This document shows, in pieces, positions 17,859 to 26,557 of a stretch of 64,000 nucleotides of DNA. The position numbers and the translations under genes were made by a program. The stretch is from assembly GCA_024276075.1 (NCBI GenBank), contig JAJRXX010000033.1:1-64000 (forward strand), given 5' to 3'. A model generated the notes under the pieces. The model was not told the DNA's origin, searched no databases, and worked only from the letters and a program-made list of their open reading frames with translations. Each line of letters starts with the position of its first letter. Positions within the stretch are counted from its first letter, which is position 1. Origin of the DNA: Planctomycetota bacterium. GTDB taxonomy: Bacteria; Planctomycetota; Phycisphaerae; Phycisphaerales; Phycisphaeraceae.

Positions 17859-18722
17859 ATGATTTCAATGACAGCGTATGTAAATTTTTGGCGACGAAAG
17901 ATGACGCTCCCGATTGCGCCTGGTGATGTTGTATTAGACATCGGGTCGGGTGGTAAACCGCATCCGCGTGCAAATGTTCTCTGTGAACGTTTTGTTCGCA
18001 GTACCCGTGATCGCTGTGGGCTAAGTATTGATACGCAGGGGAAGGAATTGGTTGTAGGCGATATCTACTCACTGCCTTTCCACGACCACGCGTTTGACTA
18101 TGTGATTTGTAGTCATGTCACGGAGCACCTCACCGATCCCGTGGCTGCGATTAAGGAGATACAGCGTGTCGGGCGTGCTGGGTATATAGAGACGCCTAGC
18201 GAATTAGCGGAGGTGCTGTATGACAACCCCGCGCATGAAAACGTGGTGTATATTGAGCAGCAAAAGCTCGTATTCCGTAAGAAGGGCAAGTATGGCCATT
18301 CCGATAGGATTCGGCCGTTTGTCCGTCGGCTGGGTGGCCGAAAAGACTGGCGTCGAATCATAAGCCACGATGAGTTTTTCATGCGGTACCAATGGCAGAA
18401 TAAGATTGATTGTGAAGTTGTGCACGGGGACGACGCTGCCGATGCGTTATCTCACACGGGTGATGTTTCGTATGACAATGTCGCTAAGAAAGAGCCTTTT
18501 GTAAGCCGTTTTCTCCGGCGGTATGTGCTGCGGTCGTTGAGCAAGATGATCTATCCGGACCGCAGTCATTATCAGTTGGGTGATTTGTTGTGTTGCCCGG
18601 CGTGCCGCGGCAATCTCAATCTTGATAACGAAACGATTCGCTGCTCGGCGTGCGGTGTTGACTATAGCTATGACCAACCGGGTGTGCCTCGGCTTTTGTC
18701 AGGCGATGCTGCCGAGTCTTAA
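17859..18722 (+). CDS. SAM-dependent methyltransferase with C-terminal zinc ribbon
   Basis: The 287-residue protein has a class I methyltransferase fold: motif I VVLDIGSGGKPHP (residues 24-36), an acidic residue region GDIYSLPFHDHAFDYVICSH and motif VTEHLTDPVAAIKE. This layout matches Methyltransf_11 enzymes acting on sugars or lipids. The last 45 residues form a Trm112-like ribbon with two Cys pairs, LLCCPACRGN and IRCSACGVDY. The ribbon may bind zinc and help substrate binding or be a remnant of a fusion. It likely methylates a sugar of the polymer; this is inferred from location. Confidence 0.8.
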   Translation: MISMTAYVNFWRRKMTLPIAPGDVVLDIGSGGKPHPRANVLCERFVRSTRDRCGLSIDTQGKELVVGDIYSLPFHDHAFDYVICSHVTEHLTDPVAAIKEIQRVGRAGYIETPSELAEVLYDNPAHENVVYIEQQKLVFRKKGKYGHSDRIRPFVRRLGGRKDWRRIISHDEFFMRYQWQNKIDCEVVHGDDAADALSHTGDVSYDNVAKKEPFVSRFLRRYVLRSLSKMIYPDRSHYQLGDLLCCPACRGNLNLDNETIRCSACGVDYSYDQPGVPRLLSGDAAES

Positions 18723-18871
18723 AATCAGGTTCCTGGGAGACTATCTGTGTTTGTATGCGATGCGGATGATGTGTTGCTGGTCACAGATGGTTTAGGAAGT
18801 TAACAGAACATTGCTGAGCTTGGCGCGTCATTGCGACTGAGCAAGATTTGGCCAAGCGGGTGTTGATTGCC

Positions 18872-19816
18872 ATGGTTACTGAGCCTTCATCACGACGTTA
18901 CGTGCTGGTGTCGCCTTGCCGAGACGAGGCGGCGTACATGCGGCGTACGCTCGATAGTGTGGTGGCGCAGACGGTTCGCCCGTCGTTGTGGGTGATTGTG
19001 GACGACGGGTCTACGGATCAGACGCCGGGGATCATCGCGGAGTACATGGGGAAATATGATTTCATCCGTGTGGTTCGGCGTGAAGGGCGCGACCAGCGCA
19101 GCGTGGGGCCGGGTGTCATCGACGCGTTTTATGCGGGTCTCGATACGGTCGATCTGGAGCAGTTTGATTACCTGTGCAAGCTAGACCTGGACCTGGACCT
19201 GCCGGCGTGCTACTTCGAGCGGCTCATCGAGCGGATGGAGCAGGACCCGCGGATCGGTACGTGCAGTGGGAAGGCGTATTTCCCGGGGGCAAACGGTCAG
19301 TTAATCAGCGAGGCGATTGGGGACGAGATGTCGGTTGGGATGACGAAGTTTTACCGGGTGGCGTGCTTTGGTCAGATCGGTGGTTTTGTGCGAGAGGTGA
19401 TGTGGGACGGGATCGATTGCCACCGCTGCCGCATGCGGGGTTGGATTGCTTTTAGTTGGGACGATCCGGAGATTCGCTTTACGCACCTGCGTGCGATGGG
19501 CTCTAGCCACAAGGGGGTCTGGACGGGTAGGACGAGGCACGGGTTTGGTCAGTACTTCATGGGTACGGGTTTGGTTTATATGACGGTCAGCGCGTTTTAT
19601 CGCATGACGCGGCCGCCGCTTTTTGTGGGGGGGGTGGGCATGTGGTGGGGGTACGTCAAGAGTATGCTGACGCGCAAGCCACGGTATGAGGACCTTGAGT
19701 TTCGCCAATTTTTGCGGCGTTATCAGTGGGATTGTCTTTTGCATGGCAAGGCCGCGGCCACGCAACGGCTCAACGCCAAGCAGGAAACGTGCTGGAAGCC
19801 CGGCGTGCGAGAATAG
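18872..19816 (+). CDS. GT2 family glycosyltransferase
   Basis: The ATG at 18872 is chosen over a TTG at 18848. The 314-residue product has YVLVSPCRDEAAYMRRTLDS, WVIVDDGSTDQTPG and the metal-binding CKLDLDLDLPACYFERL, in which the DXD-like Asp run is unusually repetitive (LDLDLDL). A later REVMWDGIDCHRCRMRGW and a C-terminal WWGYVKSMLTRKPRYEDLEF resemble GT2s of exopolysaccharide clusters. It is followed after 18 bases by the WecG-type enzyme, so the two are probably cotranscribed. Confidence 0.83.
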   Translation: MVTEPSSRRYVLVSPCRDEAAYMRRTLDSVVAQTVRPSLWVIVDDGSTDQTPGIIAEYMGKYDFIRVVRREGRDQRSVGPGVIDAFYAGLDTVDLEQFDYLCKLDLDLDLPACYFERLIERMEQDPRIGTCSGKAYFPGANGQLISEAIGDEMSVGMTKFYRVACFGQIGGFVREVMWDGIDCHRCRMRGWIAFSWDDPEIRFTHLRAMGSSHKGVWTGRTRHGFGQYFMGTGLVYMTVSAFYRMTRPPLFVGGVGMWWGYVKSMLTRKPRYEDLEFRQFLRRYQWDCLLHGKAAATQRLNAKQETCWKPGVRE

Positions 19817-19834
19817 AAACGACACGGGTGGTTG

Positions 19835-20713
19835 ATGGGGTTTTCACAAATGAGTAGAGAGGGCATGGAACACTCGGAGGCAGGGAGCTTGGGCGAGGCG
19901 GTGGCACCCCCCGAACAGGGTAGCTCGGCCGAAGATAGGGCTACGCCAATACCCACGATTACTCTTATGGGTTGGCCGTTGGCGGCGATCACTGAACAGC
20001 AGAGCGTCGAGCATATCCTTGACCAGCTCGACCAGGGGCATGGGGGTTGGGTGGTTACGCCGAATCTTGATCACCTGCGGCGGCTGGTGAGGGATCGTTC
20101 ATTTGCGGAGCTGTGTCGGCCGGCGACGCTGTTGGTACCCGACGGTATGCCGTTGATCTGGGCGAGCCGACTCCAGAGAACGCCTCTGCCCGAGCGGGTG
20201 GCGGGTTCGAGCTTGGTTTCCACGCTCAGTGAAGAAGCGGCTAGGCGAGGGCGGTCGATTTTCCTGCTGGGCGGTGATCCGGGGACAGCGGAAGGGGCTG
20301 GGGAGGCGTTATGCCGACGGTATCAAGGGCTGAAAATAGCGGGAACTCATTGTCCGATAATGGGTTTTGAGAAGGACGAGCAGGAGATAGGCAAGATAGC
20401 CGATATCTTGAAACAGGCGAGTCCTGATATTGTATATGTTGCGTTGGGGTCGCCTAAGCAGGAATGGTTGATTAGCCAATTACAGGAGCAGTTGCCAAAC
20501 GCTTGGTGGATGGGTGTTGGAATAAGCTTCAGCTACCTGTGTGGTTCTGTGAAGCGGGCTCCGCGATGGGCTCGAAAAACAGGGCTTGAGTGGTGTTTTC
20601 GATTGTTCCAGGAGCCGCGTCGCTTGATTAAGCGGTACCTGTGGGAAGACCTGCCATTTGGCGTATTTTTGTTGGTAAAAGCGGCGATCCGTGGTCTATT
20701 GGGAGGGAGATAG
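19835..20713 (+). CDS. WecG/TagA/CpsF family glycosyltransferase
   Basis: The protein (292 residues from the ATG at 19835) has an acidic, non-conserved N-terminus of about 45 residues. It then matches the WecG/TagA domain: GGWVVTPNLDHLRRL, LLVPDGMPLIWASR with the catalytic-site Asp, GRSIFLLGGDPGTAEGAGE and YVALGSPKQEWLI. These enzymes add N-acetyl-mannosamine-type sugars to lipid-linked intermediates. The C-terminal segment after RAPRWARKTGLEWCFRL is the membrane-association region of the family. A following 230-base stretch separates it from the next recognised gene. Confidence 0.85.
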   Translation: MGFSQMSREGMEHSEAGSLGEAVAPPEQGSSAEDRATPIPTITLMGWPLAAITEQQSVEHILDQLDQGHGGWVVTPNLDHLRRLVRDRSFAELCRPATLLVPDGMPLIWASRLQRTPLPERVAGSSLVSTLSEEAARRGRSIFLLGGDPGTAEGAGEALCRRYQGLKIAGTHCPIMGFEKDEQEIGKIADILKQASPDIVYVALGSPKQEWLISQLQEQLPNAWWMGVGISFSYLCGSVKRAPRWARKTGLEWCFRLFQEPRRLIKRYLWEDLPFGVFLLVKAAIRGLLGGR

Positions 20714-20784
20714 GTAGCAGGTGAAATGGTGATAGCGGTTTATGACTGATAGTCACGGAACCAGGAATTTTGAATTCTTGATTT

Positions 20785-20955
20785 ATGAACGTTGAAAAAA
20801 CGGTTTATGCAGAGGCGGAAACCAAGCTTGATGGAGTTCAAAATCGGGTGTCAATGGGATTGATAAGAGATTGGATGGACTCAATATTGCGGTTTGCCAG
20901 GGTGGGCAGTGAATCTTTATCAGGAATCGCGATAATCATTTGGGTGGTTGCGTAG
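20785..20955 (+). CDS. Possible small protein, 56 residues
   Basis: A short frame from the ATG at 20785 to a TAG at 20953-20955 encodes 56 residues. A charged first half (MNVEKTVYAEAETKLDG) is followed by a hydrophobic C-terminus (SGIAIIIWVVA) that could sit in a membrane. Its stop overlaps the TTG start of the next gene by eight bases, the arrangement seen for coupled genes in this cluster. No family is recognised, and no clear ribosome-binding site is seen. It may be chance. Confidence 0.3.
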   Translation: MNVEKTVYAEAETKLDGVQNRVSMGLIRDWMDSILRFARVGSESLSGIAIIIWVVA

Positions 20956-21934
20956 AATCGAACTGGAGAAATTGATCAAGGTGCGCAAAACAACTGTCCA
21001 ATCTGTTTGTGAAGCCACAGGGGCGAGTGAGGGACGTTTGCTTAGCCGTTTGCGAGATCATTTACGTGCGGTGGTCCTGCTGGGGGGGGCGGTTCGACCG
21101 ACGTTGCTTTCTAACTCGATCGGCCGATCTGTGTTTGATCTGCCTGTGAGTCAAGAGGACTCGATTCTTGACCTGTGGTGCAAGCAGACGCAGGAATTAC
21201 TCGATCGGGTGGGTTTGGATCACCTTCCGTTGCGGGTGGTGATCGACCGAGATTCGATCCCGCCTGCGGTTCGTGAATCGTCCGGAGGAGCGGTGTTGAC
21301 CCGTGTTGAGGTGGATGAGACAAAATTCCGAGGCACGGGGGGTGTGCTGCGTGAGTTGTGCAGTGATTACGGTGATAAGGATTTGATTTTGGTAGCGAGC
21401 GGCGCGCAAGTGCTTATGTATTCTTTGATTGAACTGGTTATGTCACTTGCTCAGGCGAAGAGTGATGTAAGCATTGTTTCACACATTGATGGATCGCCTA
21501 GCGGCTTGATGCTTGTGAGGTGCGGTGTTTTGGGCTTGGTGCCGGCCATTGGATTTATAGATATGAAAGAGCAGGCACTACCCATTATCGCTGATAAACA
21601 CCGAGTCACCGTGGTAGAGCGAGCGGAATCGACAGGGCTGACGATCCGGACGCTATATAATTACGTATCCATGTTAAGGAAGCGCCATCGGAGCGAATCT
21701 GCTGCCTACGATATGGCGGATGAGTTTTTGGAAGATTGGCAGCCCGCATTCGGGATTATTGAACCCGGAGCCGAGGTAGACCCGACGGCTCGGGTGCATG
21801 ATTCCGTGGTGTTGAGCGGTGGACGAGTAGAGCGTGGTGCGACGCTGGTCCGCTCGCTGGTGTGCCCTGGTGGTGTGGCTGGCAAGAATAAAATTATCGT
21901 AGACCAAATCGTTGGTCCAAACGTTCGGATTTGA
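20948..21934 (+). CDS. Nucleotidyltransferase-like protein, degenerate, with short beta-helix
   Basis: The earliest start is a TTG at 20948; an in-frame TAA lies 15 bases upstream. The 328-residue product has a layout like an NDP-sugar pyrophosphorylase: a Rossmann-like region (LRAVVLLGGAVRPTLL, VLRELCSDYGDKDLILVASGA) and a C-terminal hexapeptide run (GAEVDPTARVHDSVVLSGGRVERGA). The usual GxGTRLxPLT-x-PK signature is absent, replaced by GGAVRPTLLSNSIGRS, so transferase activity is doubtful. A non-catalytic, regulatory or sugar-binding role just before the exosortase genes is possible. Only the C-terminal beta-helix is reasonably secure. Confidence 0.55.
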   Translation: MRRIELEKLIKVRKTTVQSVCEATGASEGRLLSRLRDHLRAVVLLGGAVRPTLLSNSIGRSVFDLPVSQEDSILDLWCKQTQELLDRVGLDHLPLRVVIDRDSIPPAVRESSGGAVLTRVEVDETKFRGTGGVLRELCSDYGDKDLILVASGAQVLMYSLIELVMSLAQAKSDVSIVSHIDGSPSGLMLVRCGVLGLVPAIGFIDMKEQALPIIADKHRVTVVERAESTGLTIRTLYNYVSMLRKRHRSESAAYDMADEFLEDWQPAFGIIEPGAEVDPTARVHDSVVLSGGRVERGATLVRSLVCPGGVAGKNKIIVDQIVGPNVRI

Positions 21935-21998
21935 TGTGTGGCCGTTGGCCGACTGGCGGCTGAGAATCTAATGCCACGATTGGCATGAGTGTTGTGTC

Positions 21999-22880
21999 AT
22001 GAATATCCCCAAATCACTAGCGCGCAATGGGTGGGGTTGGTCGCATGTGGTCGGTGCGTTGGTTCTGCTGACGATAGGGGTGTTGTCAAGACGTGACGCG
22101 TGGTTGGATATTTTTGAAATCGCTTCTCATGACGAAGAGGCCAGTCATATATTCCTTGTGCCCATCGTGTTTGCGTGGCTGGTATGGGTCCGCCGGGGTC
22201 GGCTGCGGCAGTGTCGACCGGTGGGCATGTTTGTGGGCCCCATTCTGGTAGGGTTGGGTTGGGTGGTATCGTCGGTTGGATACAACAACGCGTTACAGTC
22301 GTTTTGGCATGGCGGGGCGTTGCTGATTGTATTGGGATGTCTGATATCGGTGACGGGTGTGCAGGTGGTTTGGCGATTCTTTCCGGCGTTTCTTGCGTTG
22401 GTTTTCCTGATACCGATCCCCGGGATGGCGCGTCAGGCGATAGCGTTGCCGCTGCAATCGGTGACGGCTATCGTGACCCAATCGCTTCTTGAAGTGATGG
22501 GTATTTTGGTTTCACGATCGGGGAACGTTTTGCAGGTTAACGGGGTCGACATTGGCATCGCCGAGGCGTGCAACGGTTTGCGTATGGTCTTTGCGTTAGC
22601 GTTGGTGTCGTTTGCTTTTGCGTTTGGCTCGCCGTTGACGATGTTTACCCGGGTCATTGTATTGGCAGCCAGCCCGGTGTCGGCGATCTTGTGTAACGTG
22701 ATCCGGTTGGTGCCTACGGTTTATCTTTATGGATACGCCAGCATCGAGAGCGGCGATCGTTTTCACTCCGCTAGCGGCTGGATCATGTTGGTGGTTGCAT
22801 TTTTGCTTTTGATCGGGATTATCCGCGTGCTGCGTTGGGCGTTTGTCCCGGTTACAAGATACACGTTGGCGTATGACTAA
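21999..22880 (+). CDS. Exosortase (transpeptidase for PEP-CTERM sorting)
   Basis: The 293-residue integral membrane protein has about eight hydrophobic segments and the exosortase catalytic set: Cys191 in IAEACNGLRMVFAL, Arg236 in CNVIRLVPTVY and His256 in FHSASGW. Exosortases cleave PEP-CTERM signals of secreted proteins and probably attach them to a surface polymer. The enzyme is encoded in the polysaccharide locus, as is usual. Its stop overlaps the next gene by eight bases. It is close in length to XrtA-like proteins without the fused EpsI domain, which here is separate. Confidence 0.92.
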   Translation: MNIPKSLARNGWGWSHVVGALVLLTIGVLSRRDAWLDIFEIASHDEEASHIFLVPIVFAWLVWVRRGRLRQCRPVGMFVGPILVGLGWVVSSVGYNNALQSFWHGGALLIVLGCLISVTGVQVVWRFFPAFLALVFLIPIPGMARQAIALPLQSVTAIVTQSLLEVMGILVSRSGNVLQVNGVDIGIAEACNGLRMVFALALVSFAFAFGSPLTMFTRVIVLAASPVSAILCNVIRLVPTVYLYGYASIESGDRFHSASGWIMLVVAFLLLIGIIRVLRWAFVPVTRYTLAYD

Positions 22881-23574
22881 TAAGAACGTTCCAACTTCGA
22901 GGAAGGCGGTCTGGCAGGTGTTGCCGGTGGCAGTCACCGCGGTGCTGTTGATTGGTTTGTTGATAGAGAACGTATCGTACTCCTCCCCCAGCGATGCGGA
23001 GCCCTACCACGATCGGGTGCGTGCTGTGATCGAATCGGTTCCCTATCAGATCGGTGATTGGTTCGGGTCTGACGTGGAGGTTCCGCCGGCGGCGATAAAG
23101 TTATTACGGCCGAATGCGATATGCAGCAGGCGATATCAGAACAATCGGACCGGGGATTCCGTAGAGTTATTAATTGTTCAGACGCGTGACGCACGGGATA
23201 TGGGCGGTCACTATCCGCCGGTGTGCTATCCGGCCCACGGTTGGGTGCAGAAGTCGGTGCAGGCGGTGCAATGGGAGGTACGGTCCCAGACCATTCCCGG
23301 TCAGGAGTATACGTTTACTCAATCGTTACCGGGTCGGCTGTCGACGATCATCGTCGACAACGTCTTGATTCTGCCGAACGGGGAGATGATTCGTGATATC
23401 GAAGGTGTGCGTGCGATCGCGGCTGATTACCGGATGCATTTCTACGGTGCGGGTCAGTTACAGTTGGTATTTAGCCAGAGCATCTCTGCGGAGGAACGCC
23501 GGGCGATAATCGACGTTTTTCTTGAGGCGGTATTGCCGGTTCTCGAAGCGGTGCGATCTGGGGTAGAGCGATGA
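22873..23574 (+). CDS. epsI: Exosortase-associated EpsI-like protein (DUF3485)
   Basis: The ATG at 22873 overlaps the exosortase stop, whereas a TTG at 22843 would extend it only upstream. The 233-residue product has one N-terminal membrane segment (VLPVAVTAVLLIGLLI) and then a periplasmic domain with GHYPPVCYPAHGWVQ. This Cys-Tyr-Pro-x-x-Gly-Trp motif is the hallmark of EpsI. EpsI is either fused to or encoded next to exosortase and is needed for exopolysaccharide production in some bacteria; its biochemical role is not settled. The next gene overlaps its end by four bases (ATGA, 23571). Confidence 0.87.
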   Translation: MTNKNVPTSRKAVWQVLPVAVTAVLLIGLLIENVSYSSPSDAEPYHDRVRAVIESVPYQIGDWFGSDVEVPPAAIKLLRPNAICSRRYQNNRTGDSVELLIVQTRDARDMGGHYPPVCYPAHGWVQKSVQAVQWEVRSQTIPGQEYTFTQSLPGRLSTIIVDNVLILPNGEMIRDIEGVRAIAADYRMHFYGAGQLQLVFSQSISAEERRAIIDVFLEAVLPVLEAVRSGVER

Positions 23575-26036
23575 GCAATTCTGAATCCTACGAACTTGAA
23601 AAAGTAAACGCTGCGCCGATGGTTCTCCCGATGGGCATGGAGGATCAGCAGCCGGAGCACGAGACGATATCGCCTTTGCGCAGGATTCACCAGATGTTAG
23701 CGGGTCGATATATCTGGGCGATCCTGCTGAGCGTGTTAGGTATGAGCTTGGGCGGTGTCGGTGCCTACATGTCCGTGGAGCTAACCTATCAGAGCCGTGG
23801 GATAATCCGGATCAGGCCCAGCATGCCAAAAATTTTGTATCAGACCGAGGCGAGCGCGGTCATGCCCATGTTCGACTCGTTTATCATGGATCAGGTTGAG
23901 TTGATGAGGAGTCAGCGCATTCTTGACATGGCTATGCAGAGCGATGGATGGAAGTCGTTTGGCCACAGCTTTACGGATGAGGCGCGTGCTGAATTCAGCA
24001 GCCATTATAGCGTCAAGCGTACCCGTCAAAGTAATCTCGTCATATTGAGTTATAATTCGGCTAATCCGCGTGAAGCGATGAAGGCGATCAACCTGGTGAT
24101 CGATGCGTACATGCGGATATTTGGCGAGCGCGACGCACAGGAAGAGGCACAGAGGCTGCGTGTGTTGGAAGAGCGGCGGACCGCGTTGACCGCTCAGCTA
24201 TCGAGTATCCGGGATCGGATATTTAGGATCGCCAACGAGTATGGTTCCGATGCGCTTCAGAATCTTTATCTGTATAAGCTGACGCAGCTGAATCAGCTTG
24301 ACCAAGCGATGACACAGACGGGTATGGACCTCGCGGCTGTGGGCATGTCGACCGAAGCGCAGGGTAAGGGGAGTAATAAAGTCAAAAGCCCGGTGGATAT
24401 GACTGTAGAGGAGATCGCTGGAGTCGATCAGCAGATGTCAGTCTTGCTGAATCAGGAGGCTGCGTTTGAGGCTGACTTGCGACGATTGCAGGGACGATAC
24501 GGAGAGAATCATCGGTATGTCATTGATCAAAAATCGCAACTCGTGACGGCTCAACAGATGATTGAAGATTATGCTGCGAAGTATCGTGAGCGTCAGCCGA
24601 CGCTCAGCCAGACCGTTACAACGGGTACGGTAACGTCGACGGGGTCCGTACTGACAGCCAATCAGCTTCTCGAAAAGATGCGACATCTCCAATCGTTGTA
24701 CGAAAAGGCTCAGGCAGAAACGACGGACCTGGGTCGGAAGATGTTGCAGATAAATAGTCTTAAAACGGATGCTGCATTGACGGAAGGTCGGTTGGCGACG
24801 ACAAAAAATCGGATTGATACGTTGAACGTTGAATCCTCCGTCATCGGGGGTCGGATCGAGGTATTTAGCCGAGCGACGAAGCCGTTTCGGCCTATCAATG
24901 CGGGTAAACAGAAGCAGTTTGCGGTGCTGGGCGGGATGGTGGGAGGGATGGGCGGATTTGGCATTATCCTCATGTTTGGTGCGTTAGACCGTCGGCTACG
25001 CAGTTCGGATGAAGCCAGCGCGAGCATCGGTCGATTTAGATTGCTTGGTATGCTCCCTGATTTGCCTGAGGATATGAGCGATCCGGAGGTAGCGACGATT
25101 GCGGGTAGGTGCGTTCACCACATTCGTACGCTTTTACAGTTGGTGTCGGGTAAGAAAAACCGTCAGGTTTTCGCTATAACCGGGACGGCTGTCGGGTCTG
25201 GCAAGACAAGTCTTTCGCTTGCGTTGGGCTTATCTTTTGCGTCATCGGGTTCCAAGACCTTGTTGATCGATTGCGATTTGGCTAGCGGCGGGCTCACGAC
25301 TAGGTTAGAAACGATTATCAGCAGGCGAGTTGGTGAGATTCTCCGTCGGCGCGGCTTGGTGACCACGGAGCAACTAGAGCAGGCGCTTTGGGCTGCGGAC
25401 ACATCTGGGAAGCTTGTCGGTGAGACCTTGGTTAACATGGGGATTCTATCTGAGGCGGATGTGTCCGAAGCGCTTGCGTTGCAGTCGGAAGTCCCGATAG
25501 GTCTTTTAGATGCGGTTGCGGGTGAGGACCTGAAGTCGTGTATCACGAACGCGGGGATTGATCGATTAGATATTCTGCCCGTTGGCGGTGCGAAAGCGCA
25601 CGATATGAGCCGTATATCGCCGTCGTCTTTGAGTCGTGTGATCGAAGAGGCTCGTGGTTATTACGATGTGATTTTACAAGACACGGGTCCGGTCCCCGGC
25701 GGAGTGGAGACGTCTATTGTGACTGCACAGGCGGATGGTGTTGTGCTGGTTGTTTCTCACGGTGATCAGAGATCGCAGATCAAGAGTGCAATAGATTTTC
25801 TCGGCTCGATCGACGCGAATGTCGAAGGCGTCGTATTTAACCGCGCCAGCACCCGTGACATCGTCGGCTCGGCCATGTCTTCGTCGCTTAGCGGTGATGC
25901 AGCGTCTTCTGAGAGCCGTGATGAGGGCGAAGCCCGCGAAACACCTACAAGCCTGCGGTCGAAGCGGTTTGGGCCGGTCGCGAGAGCGGTTGCGAGCCAT
26001 TCGTGGGTTCTTGAGGGCGAAGAGAAGACAACTTAG
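23571..26036 (+). CDS. Wzc-like polysaccharide co-polymerase and P-loop protein with an MshEN-like insert
   Basis: This 821-residue protein has a Wzz-type layout: membrane segment near residues 46-66, long coiled periplasmic part (to about 440), second membrane segment (about 448-470) and a cytoplasmic P-loop domain. Walker A is GTAVGSGKTS with Lys545; Walker A' is LLIDCDLASGG with Asp567 and Asp569; a later YYDVILQDTGPV is the Walker B equivalent. Two things are unusual. Between Walker A' and Walker B (about residues 583-654) lies an insert with two repeats of the pattern G-E-x-L-x3-G-(L/I)-x5-(L/V)-x2-A-L, as in MshEN/GspE N-terminal domains. And the C-terminus, which in BY-kinases is tyrosine-rich, has no tyrosine. 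It would control chain length and export; kinase activity is uncertain. Confidence 0.8.
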   Translation: MSNSESYELEKVNAAPMVLPMGMEDQQPEHETISPLRRIHQMLAGRYIWAILLSVLGMSLGGVGAYMSVELTYQSRGIIRIRPSMPKILYQTEASAVMPMFDSFIMDQVELMRSQRILDMAMQSDGWKSFGHSFTDEARAEFSSHYSVKRTRQSNLVILSYNSANPREAMKAINLVIDAYMRIFGERDAQEEAQRLRVLEERRTALTAQLSSIRDRIFRIANEYGSDALQNLYLYKLTQLNQLDQAMTQTGMDLAAVGMSTEAQGKGSNKVKSPVDMTVEEIAGVDQQMSVLLNQEAAFEADLRRLQGRYGENHRYVIDQKSQLVTAQQMIEDYAAKYRERQPTLSQTVTTGTVTSTGSVLTANQLLEKMRHLQSLYEKAQAETTDLGRKMLQINSLKTDAALTEGRLATTKNRIDTLNVESSVIGGRIEVFSRATKPFRPINAGKQKQFAVLGGMVGGMGGFGIILMFGALDRRLRSSDEASASIGRFRLLGMLPDLPEDMSDPEVATIAGRCVHHIRTLLQLVSGKKNRQVFAITGTAVGSGKTSLSLALGLSFASSGSKTLLIDCDLASGGLTTRLETIISRRVGEILRRRGLVTTEQLEQALWAADTSGKLVGETLVNMGILSEADVSEALALQSEVPIGLLDAVAGEDLKSCITNAGIDRLDILPVGGAKAHDMSRISPSSLSRVIEEARGYYDVILQDTGPVPGGVETSIVTAQADGVVLVVSHGDQRSQIKSAIDFLGSIDANVEGVVFNRASTRDIVGSAMSSSLSGDAASSESRDEGEARETPTSLRSKRFGPVARAVASHSWVLEGEEKTT

Positions 26037-26177
26037 TATTTTCTCAATGACAGACGCGGCGGGGTGGTGGCGACGGCGGCGTATATTCGACAAAATCGTT
26101 GGTCGCGGCTGTAGTCTCGTTGGGTTTATTTTACATCTTATCCCGATGAGCCTTTTTATAAGGTACAGGGCTGCGTT

Positions 26178-26303
26178 TAGAGCAACTGGCGTCAATGTTT
26201 TTCATCTTGATTGGATCGTAGGTGTAACCAACATCTGTATTTCACGGCTTGCAAGCAAGCCGTGCCACCCGGTCAATGAAGATTAATGACGCCAGTTGCT
26301 CTA
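26178..26303. repeat. Family A element (126 bp), copy 2
   Basis: This copy has perfect 17-base terminal inverted repeats (TAGAGCAACTGGCGTCA and its inverse), TA at both ends and the CACGGCTTG/CAAGCCGTG hairpin. It can serve as the reference copy. Confidence 0.88.
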
Positions 26304-26352
26304 GGGACGTGTAGTTTGTACGGGTTCATCGTGTACGGTACGAATAGGATTT

Positions 26353-26436
26353 ATGCATATTGCGTATGTTTTAGCGCGTCAAAGGTGCTGTGAGTTATTG
26401 TTTATCATGATCCCGCGTTCGTAAACACGCACAAGT
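26353..26436. repeat. Palindrome-led module, second subfamily, copy 1
   Basis: The module opens with a decayed form of the ATACGCATTGCGTAT palindrome, ending TTGCGTAT. It then shares TAGCGCGT, AGTTATTGT and CGCGTTCG, in order and spacing, with the module at 53105-53189. The two are 84 and 85 bases long by my alignment. Confidence 0.5.
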
Positions 26437-26557
26437 TTCAAGTAGAATTGGTAATTAGATATATTTATGGACGGTGGCTGAGAGGAATATAGATTGTTTT
26501 GGCGTGTGTGTGGTGTTTTCTTTGGAGAAAGAACAATTATAAAGGCGGCTATCAACG

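Larger units (their letters stand above)
26037..26557. other. Intergenic region with family A and palindrome repeats
   Basis: This 521-base gap separates the Wzc-like gene from the priming transferase. It contains a complete 126-bp family A element (26178-26303) and a palindrome-led module (26353-26436). No gene is supported; an open frame through the family A element ends at its internal TAA and repeats in other copies. The last 120 bases likely hold the promoter of the sugar transferase gene. Confidence 0.55.

Noticed and set aside
26178-26286. Repeated 35-codon frame inside family A elements (also at 17619)
   Set aside because: The same peptide appears only because the DNA element is repeated. 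Other copies carry changes without regard to codon position, and no ribosome-binding site is present.
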